A stretch of 64,000 nt of DNA. Source: Alphaproteobacteria bacterium (GTDB lineage Bacteria; Pseudomonadota; Alphaproteobacteria; Rhodobacterales; Rhodobacteraceae). The stretch is taken from contig JAADIJ010000092.1 of assembly GCA_013151335.1 (NCBI GenBank), positions 62,001-126,000 of the forward strand. Direction: 5' to 3'. Each line of letters opens with the position of its first letter. The stretch's first letter is position 1. The position numbers and the translations under genes were made by a program. The notes beneath the pieces are model-generated. The model did not search any database. It was not told the origin of the DNA and was given only the letters and a program-made list of their open reading frames with translations. Of this stretch, positions 36,741 to 46,554 are shown piece after piece.

Positions 36741-38051
36741 ATGCAAGATTTGACCCCAAGTCGCGACAGCCTCGACCCGATAGAAATCGCCTCACGCGAC
36801 GAAATCTCGGCGCTGCAATTGTCGCGCATGAAGACCTCCCTGCACCACGCCTACGACAACGTCCCCCATTACCAAGCCGCGTTTGAAGGCGCAGACGTCC
36901 ACCCGGACGATCTGAAATCCCTGTCTGATCTCGCGCGTTTTCCCTTCACCGTCAAACAGGATTTGCGCGACAATTACCCGTTCGGAATGTTCGCCGTGCC
37001 GCGCACCGAGATCGCGCGCGTCCATGCCTCAAGTGGCACCACCGGCCAGCCGACCGTGGTTGGTTACACCAAATCCGACCTCGAAATCTGGGCCAACGTG
37101 GTCGCGCGCTCCCTGCGTGCGTCGGGCTTGAAGGCGGGGGATGTGCTGCACAACGCCTATGGCTATGGTCTGTTCACCGGCGGGCTTGGCATCCATGCGG
37201 GGGCCGAAAAGCTGGGTCTGATGCAGGTGCCGGTGTCAGGTGGTATGACCCAGCGACAGGTGCGCCTGATCGAGGATTTTCGCGCCGACGGCATCACCGT
37301 CACCCCGTCTTATATGCTGTCAATTCTCGACGAATACCGCGCGCAAGGCTTTGACCCGCGCCAAAGCCCTCTTAAGGTCGGGGTGTTCGGGGCGGAGCCA
37401 TGGACCAACGCCATGCGCGCCGAGGTCGAAGACGCGTTTGATATGCATGCCGTTGATATCTATGGCCTTTCCGAAGTTATCGGGCCGGGCGTTGCCAATG
37501 AATGTGTCGAGACCAAGGACGGTTTGCACATTTGGGAGGACCACTTTTACCCCGAGATCGTTGACCCGACGACTGGCGAGCCGCTGGAAGACTGCGAATT
37601 TGGCGAGCTGGTTTTTACCTCGTTGACCAAAGAAGCCTTCCCGATCATCCGCTATCGCACCCGCGATCTGACCCGGCTTTTGCCCGGCACCGCGCGCTCG
37701 ATGCGGCGGATGGAAAAGGTCACCGGACGCAGCGACGACATGATCATTCTGCGCGGCGTTAACGTTTTCCCGACCCAAATCGAGGAGCAATTGCTGACCA
37801 TCGACACTCTCGCGCCGCATTTTCAGATCGAGCTGATCCGCAAGGGCCGCATGGATCACATGATCATCCATGTAGAGCCGACTTTGGCCGCCGCCAGCGA
37901 AATTGAGCGCCAAGCCTCCGCCAAACAGCTTGGCGCACGGATAAAATCCACCGTCGGCATCAGCACCGAAGTGCGCGCGAGTGAGCCGGGCAAAGTCGCC
38001 AGATCCCAAGGCAAAGCCGTGCGCGTCGTTGATAATCGGCCCAAGTCCTGA
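36741..38051 (+). CDS. paaK: Phenylacetate-CoA ligase PaaK
   Basis: Activates phenylacetate to phenylacetyl-CoA with ATP. The 436-aa protein has the P-loop-like AMP-binding motif HASSGTTGQPTVVGYT near residue 93, DIYGLSEVIGPG near 238, and RYRTRDLTRLLPG with GRSDDMIILRGVNVFPTQ (hinge and C-terminal lid) near 310-350. Length and the KTLP-less start fit PaaK rather than general acyl-CoA synthetases. It overlaps paaR by one nucleotide (TGATG). Confidence 0.96.
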   Translation: MQDLTPSRDSLDPIEIASRDEISALQLSRMKTSLHHAYDNVPHYQAAFEGADVHPDDLKSLSDLARFPFTVKQDLRDNYPFGMFAVPRTEIARVHASSGTTGQPTVVGYTKSDLEIWANVVARSLRASGLKAGDVLHNAYGYGLFTGGLGIHAGAEKLGLMQVPVSGGMTQRQVRLIEDFRADGITVTPSYMLSILDEYRAQGFDPRQSPLKVGVFGAEPWTNAMRAEVEDAFDMHAVDIYGLSEVIGPGVANECVETKDGLHIWEDHFYPEIVDPTTGEPLEDCEFGELVFTSLTKEAFPIIRYRTRDLTRLLPGTARSMRRMEKVTGRSDDMIILRGVNVFPTQIEEQLLTIDTLAPHFQIELIRKGRMDHMIIHVEPTLAAASEIERQASAKQLGARIKSTVGISTEVRASEPGKVARSQGKAVRVVDNRPKS

Positions 38052-38656
38052 TGGCCCGTACCATCGCCAAAGACCATGAGGAAAAGCGCCTCGCCATCCT
38101 GAAAAACGCCGCGCAATTTTTCGCCCATAACGGGTTTGACCGCTCGTCCATGAGCCAACTCGCCATCGCCTGTGGTGTTTCTAAGGCATTGATATACCAC
38201 TATTATAATAGTAAAGACGCGTTGCTATTTGACATTGTCAACACTCACCTGACAGCCCTGCTCAAGACCCTGCAAAAGGTCGATCAGTCCGGCCTGGACA
38301 AGTCACAAAACCTGCGCCAGACCGTCCACGCCATTCTTGACGCCTACCGGGATGCGGATGCCGAGCATCAAGTCCAGACCGAGGCCATGACCGCCCTGCC
38401 CGAGCGCGAGCGCGCCTTTCTGGCGGATTTGCAACGCCAAATCGTTGCCATAGTCGCCGATGCTCTGCGCGCCGTCACCCCCGAAATTTACGCCAAAAAA
38501 CCCGAAAGCCTGCGCCCCGTCACCATGTCTCTGTTTGGGATGCTCAACTGGTTTTACATGTGGCATCGCCCCGGCAAAGGCCTGAGCCGCGCGCAATATG
38601 GCGATCTGGTTTCCGATCTGATCCTGCGCGGTGTAAACGGGCTGGACGCCGACTGA
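38051..38656 (+). CDS. paaR: TetR/AcrR family regulator of phenylacetate genes (PaaR-like)
   Basis: A 201-aa TetR-type repressor: helix-turn-helix at about residues 30-55 (SMSQLAIACGVSKALIYHYY) and a C-terminal ligand domain. It is translationally coupled to paaK (stop/start overlap). By context it would bind the ACCAACCGGTCGGT palindrome upstream of paaI and respond to phenylacetyl-CoA, as known for PaaR of other proteobacteria. It converges with the alpha/beta hydrolase gene, stops adjacent. Confidence 0.88.
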   Translation: MARTIAKDHEEKRLAILKNAAQFFAHNGFDRSSMSQLAIACGVSKALIYHYYNSKDALLFDIVNTHLTALLKTLQKVDQSGLDKSQNLRQTVHAILDAYRDADAEHQVQTEAMTALPERERAFLADLQRQIVAIVADALRAVTPEIYAKKPESLRPVTMSLFGMLNWFYMWHRPGKGLSRAQYGDLVSDLILRGVNGLDAD

Positions 38657-39349
38657 TCAAATCTTGCGCGCACCAACCCCCAGCGTGTCATTCATCCAAC
38701 CAATGGAAAACTGCCCGGTAAAACACGCCTCGATCAGCCCGGAAAGCTGGCCGCTCTTCTTCAGCCCTGCGGCCAGATTATGGGCCCCATCCTTCAGAAC
38801 GATGTTCTCGATATTTGGCTGCGCGGGAAAGCGTTTCCAGTGTTTACGATCGGGCCAGGAGTTGCTGGAAAACAGGTAATATTGGGTTTTGGCGTTGAAT
38901 TGATCGGCAAGGCTCGGAATTTTGAACTCCTTGATATGCACCCGATGATTGCGCCAACGATGCTCGGACCACAGCACCCGAGCGGATACGCTGAACTGCG
39001 GAACAAAGGCTACCACCGTGTCGATTTCGAGCAGATTGCTCATGACCACACCGAGAAATCCGCCCATGCTGTTGCCAATCGCAAAAATTTTTCGCCCGGC
39101 TACGAAGGGTCGCAACGCTGCTACAATCTCATCAAAATCAAGAGCGTTCCCCCAAGAGCGGGCCAGGTCAGAGATGAAGATAACGTTATCAAACCCACGT
39201 CCGGCACCAAAAAATTCGGGCGTTTGCACGTCGAGCCCTCCCATCGCGTGGCCGATGCCAGTGAACGATAGCAGCACGGTGTTCTGCCAGTCCGAGGCCG
39301 ATTCATACGCCTCAATCCCGCACGTTTCAGTTTCAAGAATCGGTTCCAT
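38657..39349 (-). CDS. Alpha/beta hydrolase-like protein of unknown function
   Basis: A 230-aa protein from ATG 39349 with an alpha/beta-hydrolase nucleophile elbow IGNSMGGFLG (GxSxG, Ser near residue 90) and a late GAHNLAAGL that can supply the catalytic histidine. The central part VLLSFTGIGHAMGG resembles the oxyanion-hole strand. The frame stays open to 39514, but that stretch lies antisense to the aroQ start and is Cys/Arg-rich, so it is unlikely to be coding. No signal peptide. Substrate unknown. Confidence 0.75.
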   Translation of the reverse strand: MEPILETETCGIEAYESASDWQNTVLLSFTGIGHAMGGLDVQTPEFFGAGRGFDNVIFISDLARSWGNALDFDEIVAALRPFVAGRKIFAIGNSMGGFLGVVMSNLLEIDTVVAFVPQFSVSARVLWSEHRWRNHRVHIKEFKIPSLADQFNAKTQYYLFSSNSWPDRKHWKRFPAQPNIENIVLKDGAHNLAAGLKKSGQLSGLIEACFTGQFSIGWMNDTLGVGARKI

Positions 39350-39494
39350 AGCGGTATGTTGCCGCCTTTTCCCGCAAATGCAACGCCAATCATGCGCAAA
39401 AAAGGGCCTGTGACAACAGTTGCGCCCCCGCCAGTTTCGGCTATCCTGCCCGCCATGATCAGGCCCTATCCTGACCCCGCAAAGGACATGCACG

Positions 39495-39932
39495 GTGAGC
39501 AAAACGATTTTCATTCTGAACGGCCCAAATCTTAACCTTTTAGGCCAGCGCGAGCCTGAGGTTTACGGCCATAAAACCCTCAGCGACATCGAAAGTGCCT
39601 GTGACAAGCTGGGGCAAACGCTTGGTCTTGGCATCAAGCTGTTTCAGTCAAATCACGAGGGCGAAATCGTTGAGCATATCCACATGGCCCGCGATCAAGC
39701 CGCCGGGATCATCATAAATCCCGCCGCTTTCACCCACACATCTGTGGCCATTTTGGACGCGCTCAATACGTTCGATGCGCCAGTGATCGAGGTACATATC
39801 TCCAATATCTACAAGCGCGAGCCCTTCCGCCACCACTCCTACATCTCCGGTCGCGCCGATGCGGTGATCTCCGGTTGCGGAACCGACGGTTACACGCTCG
39901 CGCTGCGGCATATCGCGACGCTTGTCAGCTAG
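39495..39932 (+). CDS. aroQ: 3-dehydroquinate dehydratase, type II
   Basis: Shikimate pathway step 3, converting 3-dehydroquinate to 3-dehydroshikimate. The 145-aa protein starts with GTG at 39495 (AAAGGA upstream) and shows the family blocks [18 protein letters not shown] (Tyr base), [33 protein letters not shown] (quoted [15 protein letters not shown], catalytic His) and [11 protein letters not shown]. It lies 15 bp before the EutB-like dehydratase gene. Confidence 0.96.
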   Translation: MSKTIFILNGPNLNLLGQREPEVYGHKTLSDIESACDKLGQTLGLGIKLFQSNHEGEIVEHIHMARDQAAGIIINPAAFTHTSVAILDALNTFDAPVIEVHISNIYKREPFRHHSYISGRADAVISGCGTDGYTLALRHIATLVS

Positions 39933-39947
39933 GGTCGCGGTCAAAAC

Positions 39948-40961
39948 ATGGAAGAAATCTCGCTCCAAACCATCCGCATGGCACAGAAAACCATCGGCAA
40001 TATCGCGATCAACACGCCCCTGATCCCGTCGCCCTTTTTCAGCCAACTCGGCGGCGTCGAGGTTTTGTTAAAGCTTGAAACCATGCAACCAATCGGCGCG
40101 TTCAAGCTGCGCGGAGCCGCCAATGCCATCCTCAATCTACCACGCGACGTGACCGGCGTCACCTGTTGCTCAACGGGAAATCACGGACGCGGCGTTGCCT
40201 TCGCGGCGCGCGCATCGGGGATCAAAGCGGTAATCTGTATGTCCAAACTCGTGCCTCAAACCAAGGTTGACGGTATCCGCGCACTTGGAGCCGAGGTGAG
40301 AATTATCGGTCAAAATCAAGATGATGCCCAAGATGAGGTCGACCGACTGGTCCGCGATCAGGGCCTTCACGACCTGTCCCCATTTGACGACCCCCATGTG
40401 ATTTCCGGCCAAGGCACCATCGCGCTTGAACTGCTCAAAACCCGGCCGGACCTTGAAACCTTGCTGGTGCCGCTGTCCGGCGGCGGGCTTGCTGGCGGTA
40501 TCGCGGTGGCGGCCAAATCAATCAAACCATCGATCCGAATTATCGGCATCACCATGGATCAAGGTGCGGCTATGCACGCCTCTATTCGCGCGGGCCATCC
40601 CGCCTCCGTCACCGAGGTCGGCTCGCTCGCCGACAGCCTAGGTGGCGGTATCATGGACAACAATACCTACACGCTCGACCTCTGCACGCGGCTGCTCGAC
40701 GACACGCTTTTAGTCAGCGAAGAACAGATTTATCACGCCATGCAGACCCTGTTTTATGAGGAGCGTCTGGTAGCCGAGGGGGCCTCCTGCGTCGGGTTGG
40801 CCGCCTTGCAAAGCGGCAAAATCGACCACCTTCGCGGTCCCGTCGCGGTGATCGTAACCGGGCGTAATGTTGACACGACCATGTTCGCCAACATTATCAA
40901 CGGCCAAAATCTGACGCTTGGCGACACGCATATCGCGGGCCGTACATACAAGCGCCGCTAA
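39948..40961 (+). CDS. PLP-dependent threonine/serine dehydratase, EutB-like (hydroxyectoine-utilisation type)
   Basis: A 337-aa fold-type II PLP enzyme. The PLP lysine is in GAFKLRGAANA near residue 54, the cofactor-phosphate loop is PLSGGGLAGGIAV near 182, and STGNHGRGVAFAA is the substrate loop. MSKLVPQTKVDGIRALGAEV, QDDAQDEVDRLV and LADSLGGGIMDNNTYT resemble EutB of the (hydroxy)ectoine degradation set more than IlvA. None of the other ectoine genes (doeA, doeB, eutC) is nearby, so the true substrate could be threonine, serine or 3-hydroxy-amino acids. Confidence 0.8.
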   Translation: MEEISLQTIRMAQKTIGNIAINTPLIPSPFFSQLGGVEVLLKLETMQPIGAFKLRGAANAILNLPRDVTGVTCCSTGNHGRGVAFAARASGIKAVICMSKLVPQTKVDGIRALGAEVRIIGQNQDDAQDEVDRLVRDQGLHDLSPFDDPHVISGQGTIALELLKTRPDLETLLVPLSGGGLAGGIAVAAKSIKPSIRIIGITMDQGAAMHASIRAGHPASVTEVGSLADSLGGGIMDNNTYTLDLCTRLLDDTLLVSEEQIYHAMQTLFYEERLVAEGASCVGLAALQSGKIDHLRGPVAVIVTGRNVDTTMFANIINGQNLTLGDTHIAGRTYKRR

Positions 40962-41046
40962 GCGCCCCACCCCAAAGATTTTTCCTTTGCAACCCCGCCC
41001 ATGATCGCTAACTTGGTCGCTTCAACAGCCCTCTGGGACAGCTCCG

Positions 41047-41541
41047 ATGAAACACCTGACACGCACCGAATTCGTTAACCGTTTTGGCAGAGTTTATGAA
41101 CATTCACGCTGGATTGCAGAGAAATGCTTTGATCAGAACGGCCATATTACCTGCCAAATACCCTCTGATCTGGCCGGCCCATTTTCGCTGCTGATTGAGG
41201 CGGCAGGGCCAGAGCCTCAGCTCATTTTACTGCGCGCCCACCCTGATCTGGCCGGAAAACTCGCCCAAAGCGGAACCCTGACCCATGAGAGCACATCAGA
41301 GCAGGCCGGAGCCGGTCTCGACCATTGCACCCCCGCCGAATTCACCGAATTCACCGATCTCAACACCAAATATCGCGAAAAATTTGCCTTTCCGTTCATT
41401 CTGGCTGTCAAAGGGCGTAACCGCCGCGAGATCCTTGAGAATTTTCGCGCCCGTCTACCCAATGACATGGCAACCGAGTTTCGCGAGGCCCTCAATCAGG
41501 TGCACCAGATCGCGCGCCTGCGGCTTGTCGCCTTGGACTGA
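41047..41541 (+). CDS. uraD: 2-oxo-4-hydroxy-4-carboxy-5-ureidoimidazoline (OHCU) decarboxylase
   Basis: Catalyses the last step from urate to S-allantoin. The 164-aa all-helical protein has the family blocks RAHPDLAGKL (catalytic His), EFTDLNTKYREKFAFPFILAVKG (partly quoted, FAFPFILAVKG) and REILENFRARLPN. No urate oxidase, hydroxyisourate hydrolase or xanthine dehydrogenase gene is in the window. It lies 85 bp after the EutB-like gene, same strand. Confidence 0.93.
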   Translation: MKHLTRTEFVNRFGRVYEHSRWIAEKCFDQNGHITCQIPSDLAGPFSLLIEAAGPEPQLILLRAHPDLAGKLAQSGTLTHESTSEQAGAGLDHCTPAEFTEFTDLNTKYREKFAFPFILAVKGRNRREILENFRARLPNDMATEFREALNQVHQIARLRLVALD

Positions 41542-41560
41542 CGCCCGCCAAACCTAAATC

Positions 41561-42769
41561 TTATTCCACATAAAACGCGTCAGAAAATCCAGCGTTTTGC
41601 GCCTGCGTCAATGCCTGCGCCAGTTTGGTTTGATCCTGAAACGGCCCCAAAAGCACGACGGCATAGCTCCGGCCTTTGCGCTTATAAGGCCGCGAATTGG
41701 TTGGCATACCACCAGCGCTGAACTTGGCCAAAGTCCGCTTGGCATTGGCCGGAACCCCGAAAGTCGCCACCTGAACAAAGCGGCTCACAGCAACCACGGC
41801 GGGTTTCGCTTTCGCACCCGTCACCGTCGTTTTCGCGGCAATAATCTGATCGCTCGCAGCCGAGACATCCTGAATTTTCGTCATGTTGACCGGCGAAGCC
41901 TCGTCTCTCAAAAGCCGCTTTTTAGGCTCCCCCGCATTGGCCGCAATCGCCCCATAAGACTTGGTCGAGGCGGCGACATACGGGTAAACGATCTGCGGAA
42001 GTTGCGCCGTCATATCGCGCCCGGTGGTCACGTCGATCAAGCGGCGCGGCATGGTCTGGGTCCACAACAAATCCATCGCGGCGCGCCCCTCAGGCGTTCC
42101 AAATCCGCGGCGCGAAGCGATCATATCATCGCCGAGCAGGCTTTTATAACCCACCGGCAAAACCGGTGCCGTCCGTGTCACCTGAGCCGAGGCCACGCCG
42201 TTGCGGCCAAGACGCCCATTGAAAAAATCGCCTGGATGCTCGGCTTGCGGGCCGCGCCGGATCGAAACCGTCCGCGCTCCTCGCCGGGGTTTGGACGCGG
42301 CCACCGCTACTGGCGCAGGGCTCACCGCAACCACCTTCGGAGCCTGCGCACGTACCACCTGCCGGGTAAGAACCGGCTGTGCGACTGCAGTTTTCTTGCT
42401 GGTGTTACCCTGAAACCAGCTAAAACGCTTCTTGCTTATCTTGGGCGGGTTACCCGGTATCAATGTGGCGATTTTCGTGGCCTTGGGGGTCGCAGCGACC
42501 GACTTGGTCGCGCCGGCACCCAGCGTCGGTTTCTGCCCACAAACGATCTGACGGTTACGCTGAACCCGCGGCACCCAGGTCACTTTTCCCGCGTAACCTG
42601 AGCGAATATAAGCACAGCCTCCGCTGTCTACATATTGCTGCCCCTTGAAGCTAAGCGGAGGGATTTCGGCAGGTCCATCAGAGCTTCGCAGTGTTTTCGC
42701 CTCGGCGGCAACGGCGATGGATGCAATCGCCAAACTCGCAATTATTAAGCCCGATACCCGCATTTCCAC
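41561..42769 (-). CDS. SPOR domain-containing secreted protein
   Basis: A 402-aa exported protein: signal peptide (MRVSGLIIASLAIASIAVAA-EAK, residues about 3-25), a short region with two cysteines (GGCAYIRSG, RQIVCGQK), a long low-complexity Ala/Lys/Thr/Pro stretch, and a C-terminal SPOR domain (about 325-402: VQVATFGVPANAKRTLAKF, YAVVLLGPFQDQTKL). SPOR domains bind denuded peptidoglycan at division septa. The middle part is not recognised. It converges with uraD. Confidence 0.85.
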   Translation of the reverse strand: MEMRVSGLIIASLAIASIAVAAEAKTLRSSDGPAEIPPLSFKGQQYVDSGGCAYIRSGYAGKVTWVPRVQRNRQIVCGQKPTLGAGATKSVAATPKATKIATLIPGNPPKISKKRFSWFQGNTSKKTAVAQPVLTRQVVRAQAPKVVAVSPAPVAVAASKPRRGARTVSIRRGPQAEHPGDFFNGRLGRNGVASAQVTRTAPVLPVGYKSLLGDDMIASRRGFGTPEGRAAMDLLWTQTMPRRLIDVTTGRDMTAQLPQIVYPYVAASTKSYGAIAANAGEPKKRLLRDEASPVNMTKIQDVSAASDQIIAAKTTVTGAKAKPAVVAVSRFVQVATFGVPANAKRTLAKFSAGGMPTNSRPYKRKGRSYAVVLLGPFQDQTKLAQALTQAQNAGFSDAFYVE

Positions 42770-42839
42770 CCCCTATAGCTGTCTGGGAGTGTGCCTAATC
42801 GTGAAGGTTTAGTAAAGGGCAAGACGCAGGATTTTTAGC

Positions 42840-43472
42840 CTATTTAGTGCCAAACATGCGATCACCCGCATCCCCTAGCCCCGGAAGGATATAACCAACC
42901 TCGTTCAGCTTCTCATCCACAGCCGCCGTTACTATCGGCACATCGGGGTGCGCCACTTTCATGCGCGCGATACCTTCGGGGGCCGCAAGCAGGCATAAAA
43001 ACCGGATATCGGTGGCCCCGGCCTTCTTCAGCAAGTCAATCGCCGCTACCGAGGAATTGCCCGTGGCCAGCATCGGATCAACCGCGATTACCCGCCGATT
43101 TTCAAGGCCAACCGGTACTTTGAAATAATACTGGACCGGCATCAAAGTCTTCTCATCTCGGTAAAGCCCGACAAAGCCGACCCGCGCCGACGGGATCAGT
43201 TCCAACACCCCGTCAAGCAGGCCATTGCCCGCCCGCAAAATTGACACCAGCGCCAGTTTTTTGCCTTTCAGGGTCGGCGCATCCATCTCCACCAGCGGGG
43301 TTTGGATGGTCTTGGTAGTCATCGGCAAATCGCGGGTGACCTCATAGGCCAGCAGCATCGAAATCTCGCGCAGCAACTGTCGAAACACCGCCGTGGACGT
43401 GCCCTTTTCGCGCATCAAAGTTAGCTTGTGTTGCACAAGCGGATGGTCAACAACTTTCAGATGGTCTTGCAT
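42840..43472 (-). CDS. upp: Uracil phosphoribosyltransferase
   Basis: Salvages uracil to UMP. The 210-aa protein starts [17 protein letters not shown] and has the PRPP-binding [14 protein letters not shown] near residue 130 and the C-terminal [17 protein letters not shown] (quoted [12 protein letters not shown]), which binds uracil. GGGGG lies about 5 nt before the ATG. Last gene of cdd-deoA-deoB-upp; a 95-bp leader holding an inverted repeat separates it from deoB. Confidence 0.97.
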   Translation of the reverse strand: MQDHLKVVDHPLVQHKLTLMREKGTSTAVFRQLLREISMLLAYEVTRDLPMTTKTIQTPLVEMDAPTLKGKKLALVSILRAGNGLLDGVLELIPSARVGFVGLYRDEKTLMPVQYYFKVPVGLENRRVIAVDPMLATGNSSVAAIDLLKKAGATDIRFLCLLAAPEGIARMKVAHPDVPIVTAAVDEKLNEVGYILPGLGDAGDRMFGTK

Positions 43473-43494
43473 GATATCCCCCAGATCAGCGCCA

Positions 43495-43525
43495 GTTTGC
43501 GCACGGGTTTTTTCCTAGCGCAAAC
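43495..43525. repeat. Inverted repeat in the deoB-upp gap (upp leader)
   Basis: GTTTGCGC (43495-43502) and GCGCAAAC (43518-43525) form a perfect 8-bp stem with a 15-nt loop, ending about 10 nt before the upp ribosome site on the minus strand. There is no T tract after it, so it is not a simple terminator; it could be an mRNA processing or translation-control hairpin. Confidence 0.55.
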
Positions 43526-43567
43526 CGCCCCACGTTCCAACCTGCTAAATCGAAAAACATCCGAAAG

Positions 43568-44770
43568 TCAGCGCAGAAAACTCTGCCCAAACCGCCCAAA
43601 CGGCACGCCGAGCCGCGCCGCAGCGCTCGCGCCGATATCAGCGAAAGCGCATTGACCAATTTCGCCAACACCCCCTCCAGCCACCACCACCGGCACCCGT
43701 TCGCGCGTATGATCAGTGCCGCGCCAAGTGGGATCGTTGCCGTGATCGGCGGTGAAGATCAGCAAATCACCCGCGCGCATCCCGGCCAGCAATTCGGGCA
43801 CGCGCAGATCAAACCACTCCAGCGCGCGGGCGTAACCCGCCACGTCTCTTTGATGGCCATAAAGCGTGTCAAACTCGACAAAATTGCTAAACACAAACGC
43901 CCCATCCTCGGCCTCTCGCGTCAGGGCCACCAGCCGATCAAAAAGCGAGGTATCCCCCTTGCCTTTATAGGCGTCATCAATGCCTCGACCAGAGAATATA
44001 TCGTTGATTTTACCCACGGAATAGACCTTCCGTCCGGCTTTTTGCGCGTAATCGCACAGGGTATCTGAGGGAGGCGAAATCGCGAAATCCCGCCGGTTCG
44101 CGGTCCGTTGATAACCGCTTTTCTCGTCGCCCAAAAACGGGCGCGCAATCACCCGGCCTACCTTCATCGCATGCAAACTCGGAGCCAGCGCGCGGCACAG
44201 ATCAAGCAACCGCTCCAGCCCGAAATGCTCCTCATGGACAGCGATCTGAAACACGCTATCGGCTGAGGTGTAACAGATCGGCCAGCCCGACCGGATATGC
44301 TCGGCCGCATGTTTGTCAATAATCGGAATGCCCGAGGCATGACAATCGCCCAAAATGCCTGAAACCCCCGCCAGCGCACAAACCTGCGCAACTATTTCGG
44401 CGGGAAAGGCGGGCGTGGTCTCCGGGAAATAATGCCAATCCCACGGCACCGGAACCCCGGTCATTTCCCAGTGACCCGAGGGCGTATCCTTGCCCAACGA
44501 CACCTCGTTTGCACAGCCCCAAAGGCCATTTGGCACCACCTCCAACCCCGGCGTTTCAATGCCGCTGGCGGCACGAATCGCAGCCCCTAGCCCCAATCGG
44601 TCAAGATTTGGCACCCGTAAAACCCCCAAGCGCCCGTCATTGGCGCGCCCCTCAGCACAGGCCTCGATAATATGGCCAAGCGTGTTGGAGCCTTGATCGC
44701 CAAAATCAGCCGCATCCAAAGCCCCGCCACAACCAACCGAGTCCAAAACCGTCAGAAAAACCCGCGCCAT
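43568..44770 (-). CDS. deoB: Phosphopentomutase
   Basis: Interconverts (deoxy)ribose 1- and 5-phosphates. The 400-aa alkaline-phosphatase-superfamily protein begins [20 protein letters not shown] and ends with [21 protein letters not shown] (quoted [18 protein letters not shown]), the metal-binding block. It has the cap region [11 protein letters not shown] overlaps the deoA stop by one nucleotide (TAATG). Confidence 0.97.
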   Translation of the reverse strand: MARVFLTVLDSVGCGGALDAADFGDQGSNTLGHIIEACAEGRANDGRLGVLRVPNLDRLGLGAAIRAASGIETPGLEVVPNGLWGCANEVSLGKDTPSGHWEMTGVPVPWDWHYFPETTPAFPAEIVAQVCALAGVSGILGDCHASGIPIIDKHAAEHIRSGWPICYTSADSVFQIAVHEEHFGLERLLDLCRALAPSLHAMKVGRVIARPFLGDEKSGYQRTANRRDFAISPPSDTLCDYAQKAGRKVYSVGKINDIFSGRGIDDAYKGKGDTSLFDRLVALTREAEDGAFVFSNFVEFDTLYGHQRDVAGYARALEWFDLRVPELLAGMRAGDLLIFTADHGNDPTWRGTDHTRERVPVVVAGGGVGEIGQCAFADIGASAAARLGVPFGRFGQSFLR

Positions 44771-46086
44771 TAATCAATCCTTTTCCGTATGAGGATATTT
44801 TCGGTCGGCACATCTTCAGAGATCGTAACCGCCTTCAAAACCGCCGCGCCAGCTTGTTTCAACCTGACCTTATCCGCTGCATGAACCACCGCAATCGGTT
44901 CACCCTCGCTGACATGCAAGCCCAACCCGGCAATCTGGTCGATCCCGACCGAGTGATCAAGCACGTCTTCCTGTTTTTGCCGCCCACCGCCAAGGCCGAC
45001 CACAGCCATGCCGAGCAATTTTGCGTCAATTGCTGCGATAAATCCCGTGCGCGGAGCCAACACCTCGTCAACCACCAGCGCGCGGGGCAGATATTTTGAA
45101 GCTTGATCCACGAAATCCATCGGCCCGCCAAGCGCCGCCACCATCTGTGCAAATTTTTCCGCCGCCGCCCCGCTTTGCAACACCGCCGCGACCATCTCGC
45201 GACCTTCGGCGGCGCGCTCGCACAATCCGCCCACCTCCAACAACACCCCGCCAAGTGCTACGCACACATCCCAAAGTCGGCCATCCATCGCATCGCCGCG
45301 CAAAAACGCCACCGCGTTGGCCACCTCCAGCGCGTTGCCAGCGACACTCGCCAGCGGCTCGTTCATGTCGGTGACCAGCGCCACAGTTTTGCACCCCGCA
45401 CCGTTGGCCACGCTAACCAACGCGCGCGCCAACTCCTCGGCCTCGTCCTGCTTGGCCAAAAACGCGCCCGAGCCGCATTTCACGTCCAGAACCAGCCCTT
45501 CCAGCCCCGCTGCCAGCTTTTTGGACAGGATCGACGCAGTAATCAGATCGACGCTTTCAACCGTCGCCGTCACGTCGCGCACCGCGTAAAGCCGCTTGTC
45601 TGCAGGGGCGATATCACCGCTGGCCCCGACAATTACACAGCCGACCCGGGCGACAACCTCGCGCATTTTATCGATTGAAACTTCGCTCATATAGCCGGGA
45701 ATCGCGTCGAGTTTATCGAGCGTGCCGCCCGTGTGACCAAGACCCCGACCCGAAATCATCGGCACATAAGCGCCACAAGCCGCCAGTGCTGGCGCAAGGA
45801 TCAGCGACACATTATCGCCAATGCCGCCGGTGGAATGTTTGTCCAAAACCGGGCCGGGCAAGTCCCAGACCTGCACATCGCCACTGTCGCGAATGGCCAA
45901 GGTCAACGCCACACGCTCGTCATCAAACATGCCGTTGAGCAGCACCGCCATCGCAAACGCGCCCGCCTGCGCATCGCTGACTTCGCCATTGGCCAGCCCG
46001 TTTGCAAACCAGATAATCTGGTCACGGCTAAGCCGCGCACCATCCCGTTTCTGCGCAATAATCCTGCGCGCATCCATTTCAGCCAT
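44770..46086 (-). CDS. deoA: Thymidine phosphorylase
   Basis: Cleaves thymidine to thymine and deoxyribose 1-phosphate. About 438 aa, with the DPGVSRKHS-type phosphate loop seen as [15 protein letters not shown] near residue 85 and [16 protein letters not shown] near 190. ATG 46086 is used; it overlaps the cdd stop, and GTG 46089 and ATG 46077 are alternatives. Part of the nucleoside salvage operon: its product feeds DeoB. Confidence 0.96.
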   Translation of the reverse strand: MAEMDARRIIAQKRDGARLSRDQIIWFANGLANGEVSDAQAGAFAMAVLLNGMFDDERVALTLAIRDSGDVQVWDLPGPVLDKHSTGGIGDNVSLILAPALAACGAYVPMISGRGLGHTGGTLDKLDAIPGYMSEVSIDKMREVVARVGCVIVGASGDIAPADKRLYAVRDVTATVESVDLITASILSKKLAAGLEGLVLDVKCGSGAFLAKQDEAEELARALVSVANGAGCKTVALVTDMNEPLASVAGNALEVANAVAFLRGDAMDGRLWDVCVALGGVLLEVGGLCERAAEGREMVAAVLQSGAAAEKFAQMVAALGGPMDFVDQASKYLPRALVVDEVLAPRTGFIAAIDAKLLGMAVVGLGGGRQKQEDVLDHSVGIDQIAGLGLHVSEGEPIAVVHAADKVRLKQAGAAVLKAVTISEDVPTENILIRKRID

Positions 46087-46498
46087 CACCCATATTCGTG
46101 TCCATATGCGCGGTTGAAAACGCGCCGGGCAGCAACTCGCCCAACGTCATGCGCGCCTGCTCTGCGTCAAGTCCCGCCAGCACCACGACTACGTTCGAGC
46201 CGCCAAATTCCGCCAATTTCTGGCGGCATCCACCGCAGGGCGTGATCGGCTCGGGGCTGTCGGCGACCACCAAAACTTCGGCAATCTCGCGCTCGCCTGC
46301 CGCAACCATGGCAGCGATTGCCCCAGCCTCGGCGCAGGTGCCTTCGGGATAGGCCACATTTTCCACGTTGCAACCGACAAAAACCGCGCCAGAAGCAGTT
46401 TTTATCGCCGCTCCGACCTTAAAGTTTGAATAAGGCGCATGCGCCTTGGCGCGCACCGCCCGCGCGGCCTCAAACATGTTCATAAGATGCTCTCCCAT
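46079..46498 (-). CDS. cdd: Cytidine deaminase
   Basis: Deaminates cytidine and deoxycytidine. The 139-aa homotetrameric-type enzyme has the active-site CNVENVAYPEGTCAEAGAI (zinc Cys and catalytic Glu) and the second zinc pair PCGGCRQKL. ATG 46498 is used; MNMFEAARAVR at 46483 is an alternative. First gene of cdd-deoA-deoB-upp. Confidence 0.96.
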   Translation of the reverse strand: MGEHLMNMFEAARAVRAKAHAPYSNFKVGAAIKTASGAVFVGCNVENVAYPEGTCAEAGAIAAMVAAGEREIAEVLVVADSPEPITPCGGCRQKLAEFGGSNVVVVLAGLDAEQARMTLGELLPGAFSTAHMDTNMGDG

Positions 46499-46554
46499 AT
46501 AATCGTCTGCACGACTCTGATCCCGGAGAAACTGATTTGCAACCCTGACGCCCG

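Noticed and set aside
39948-40961. Calling the dehydratase a true hydroxyectoine gene (eutB)
   Set aside because: Sequence resemblance only; none of the partner genes is present, so the symbol was not assigned.
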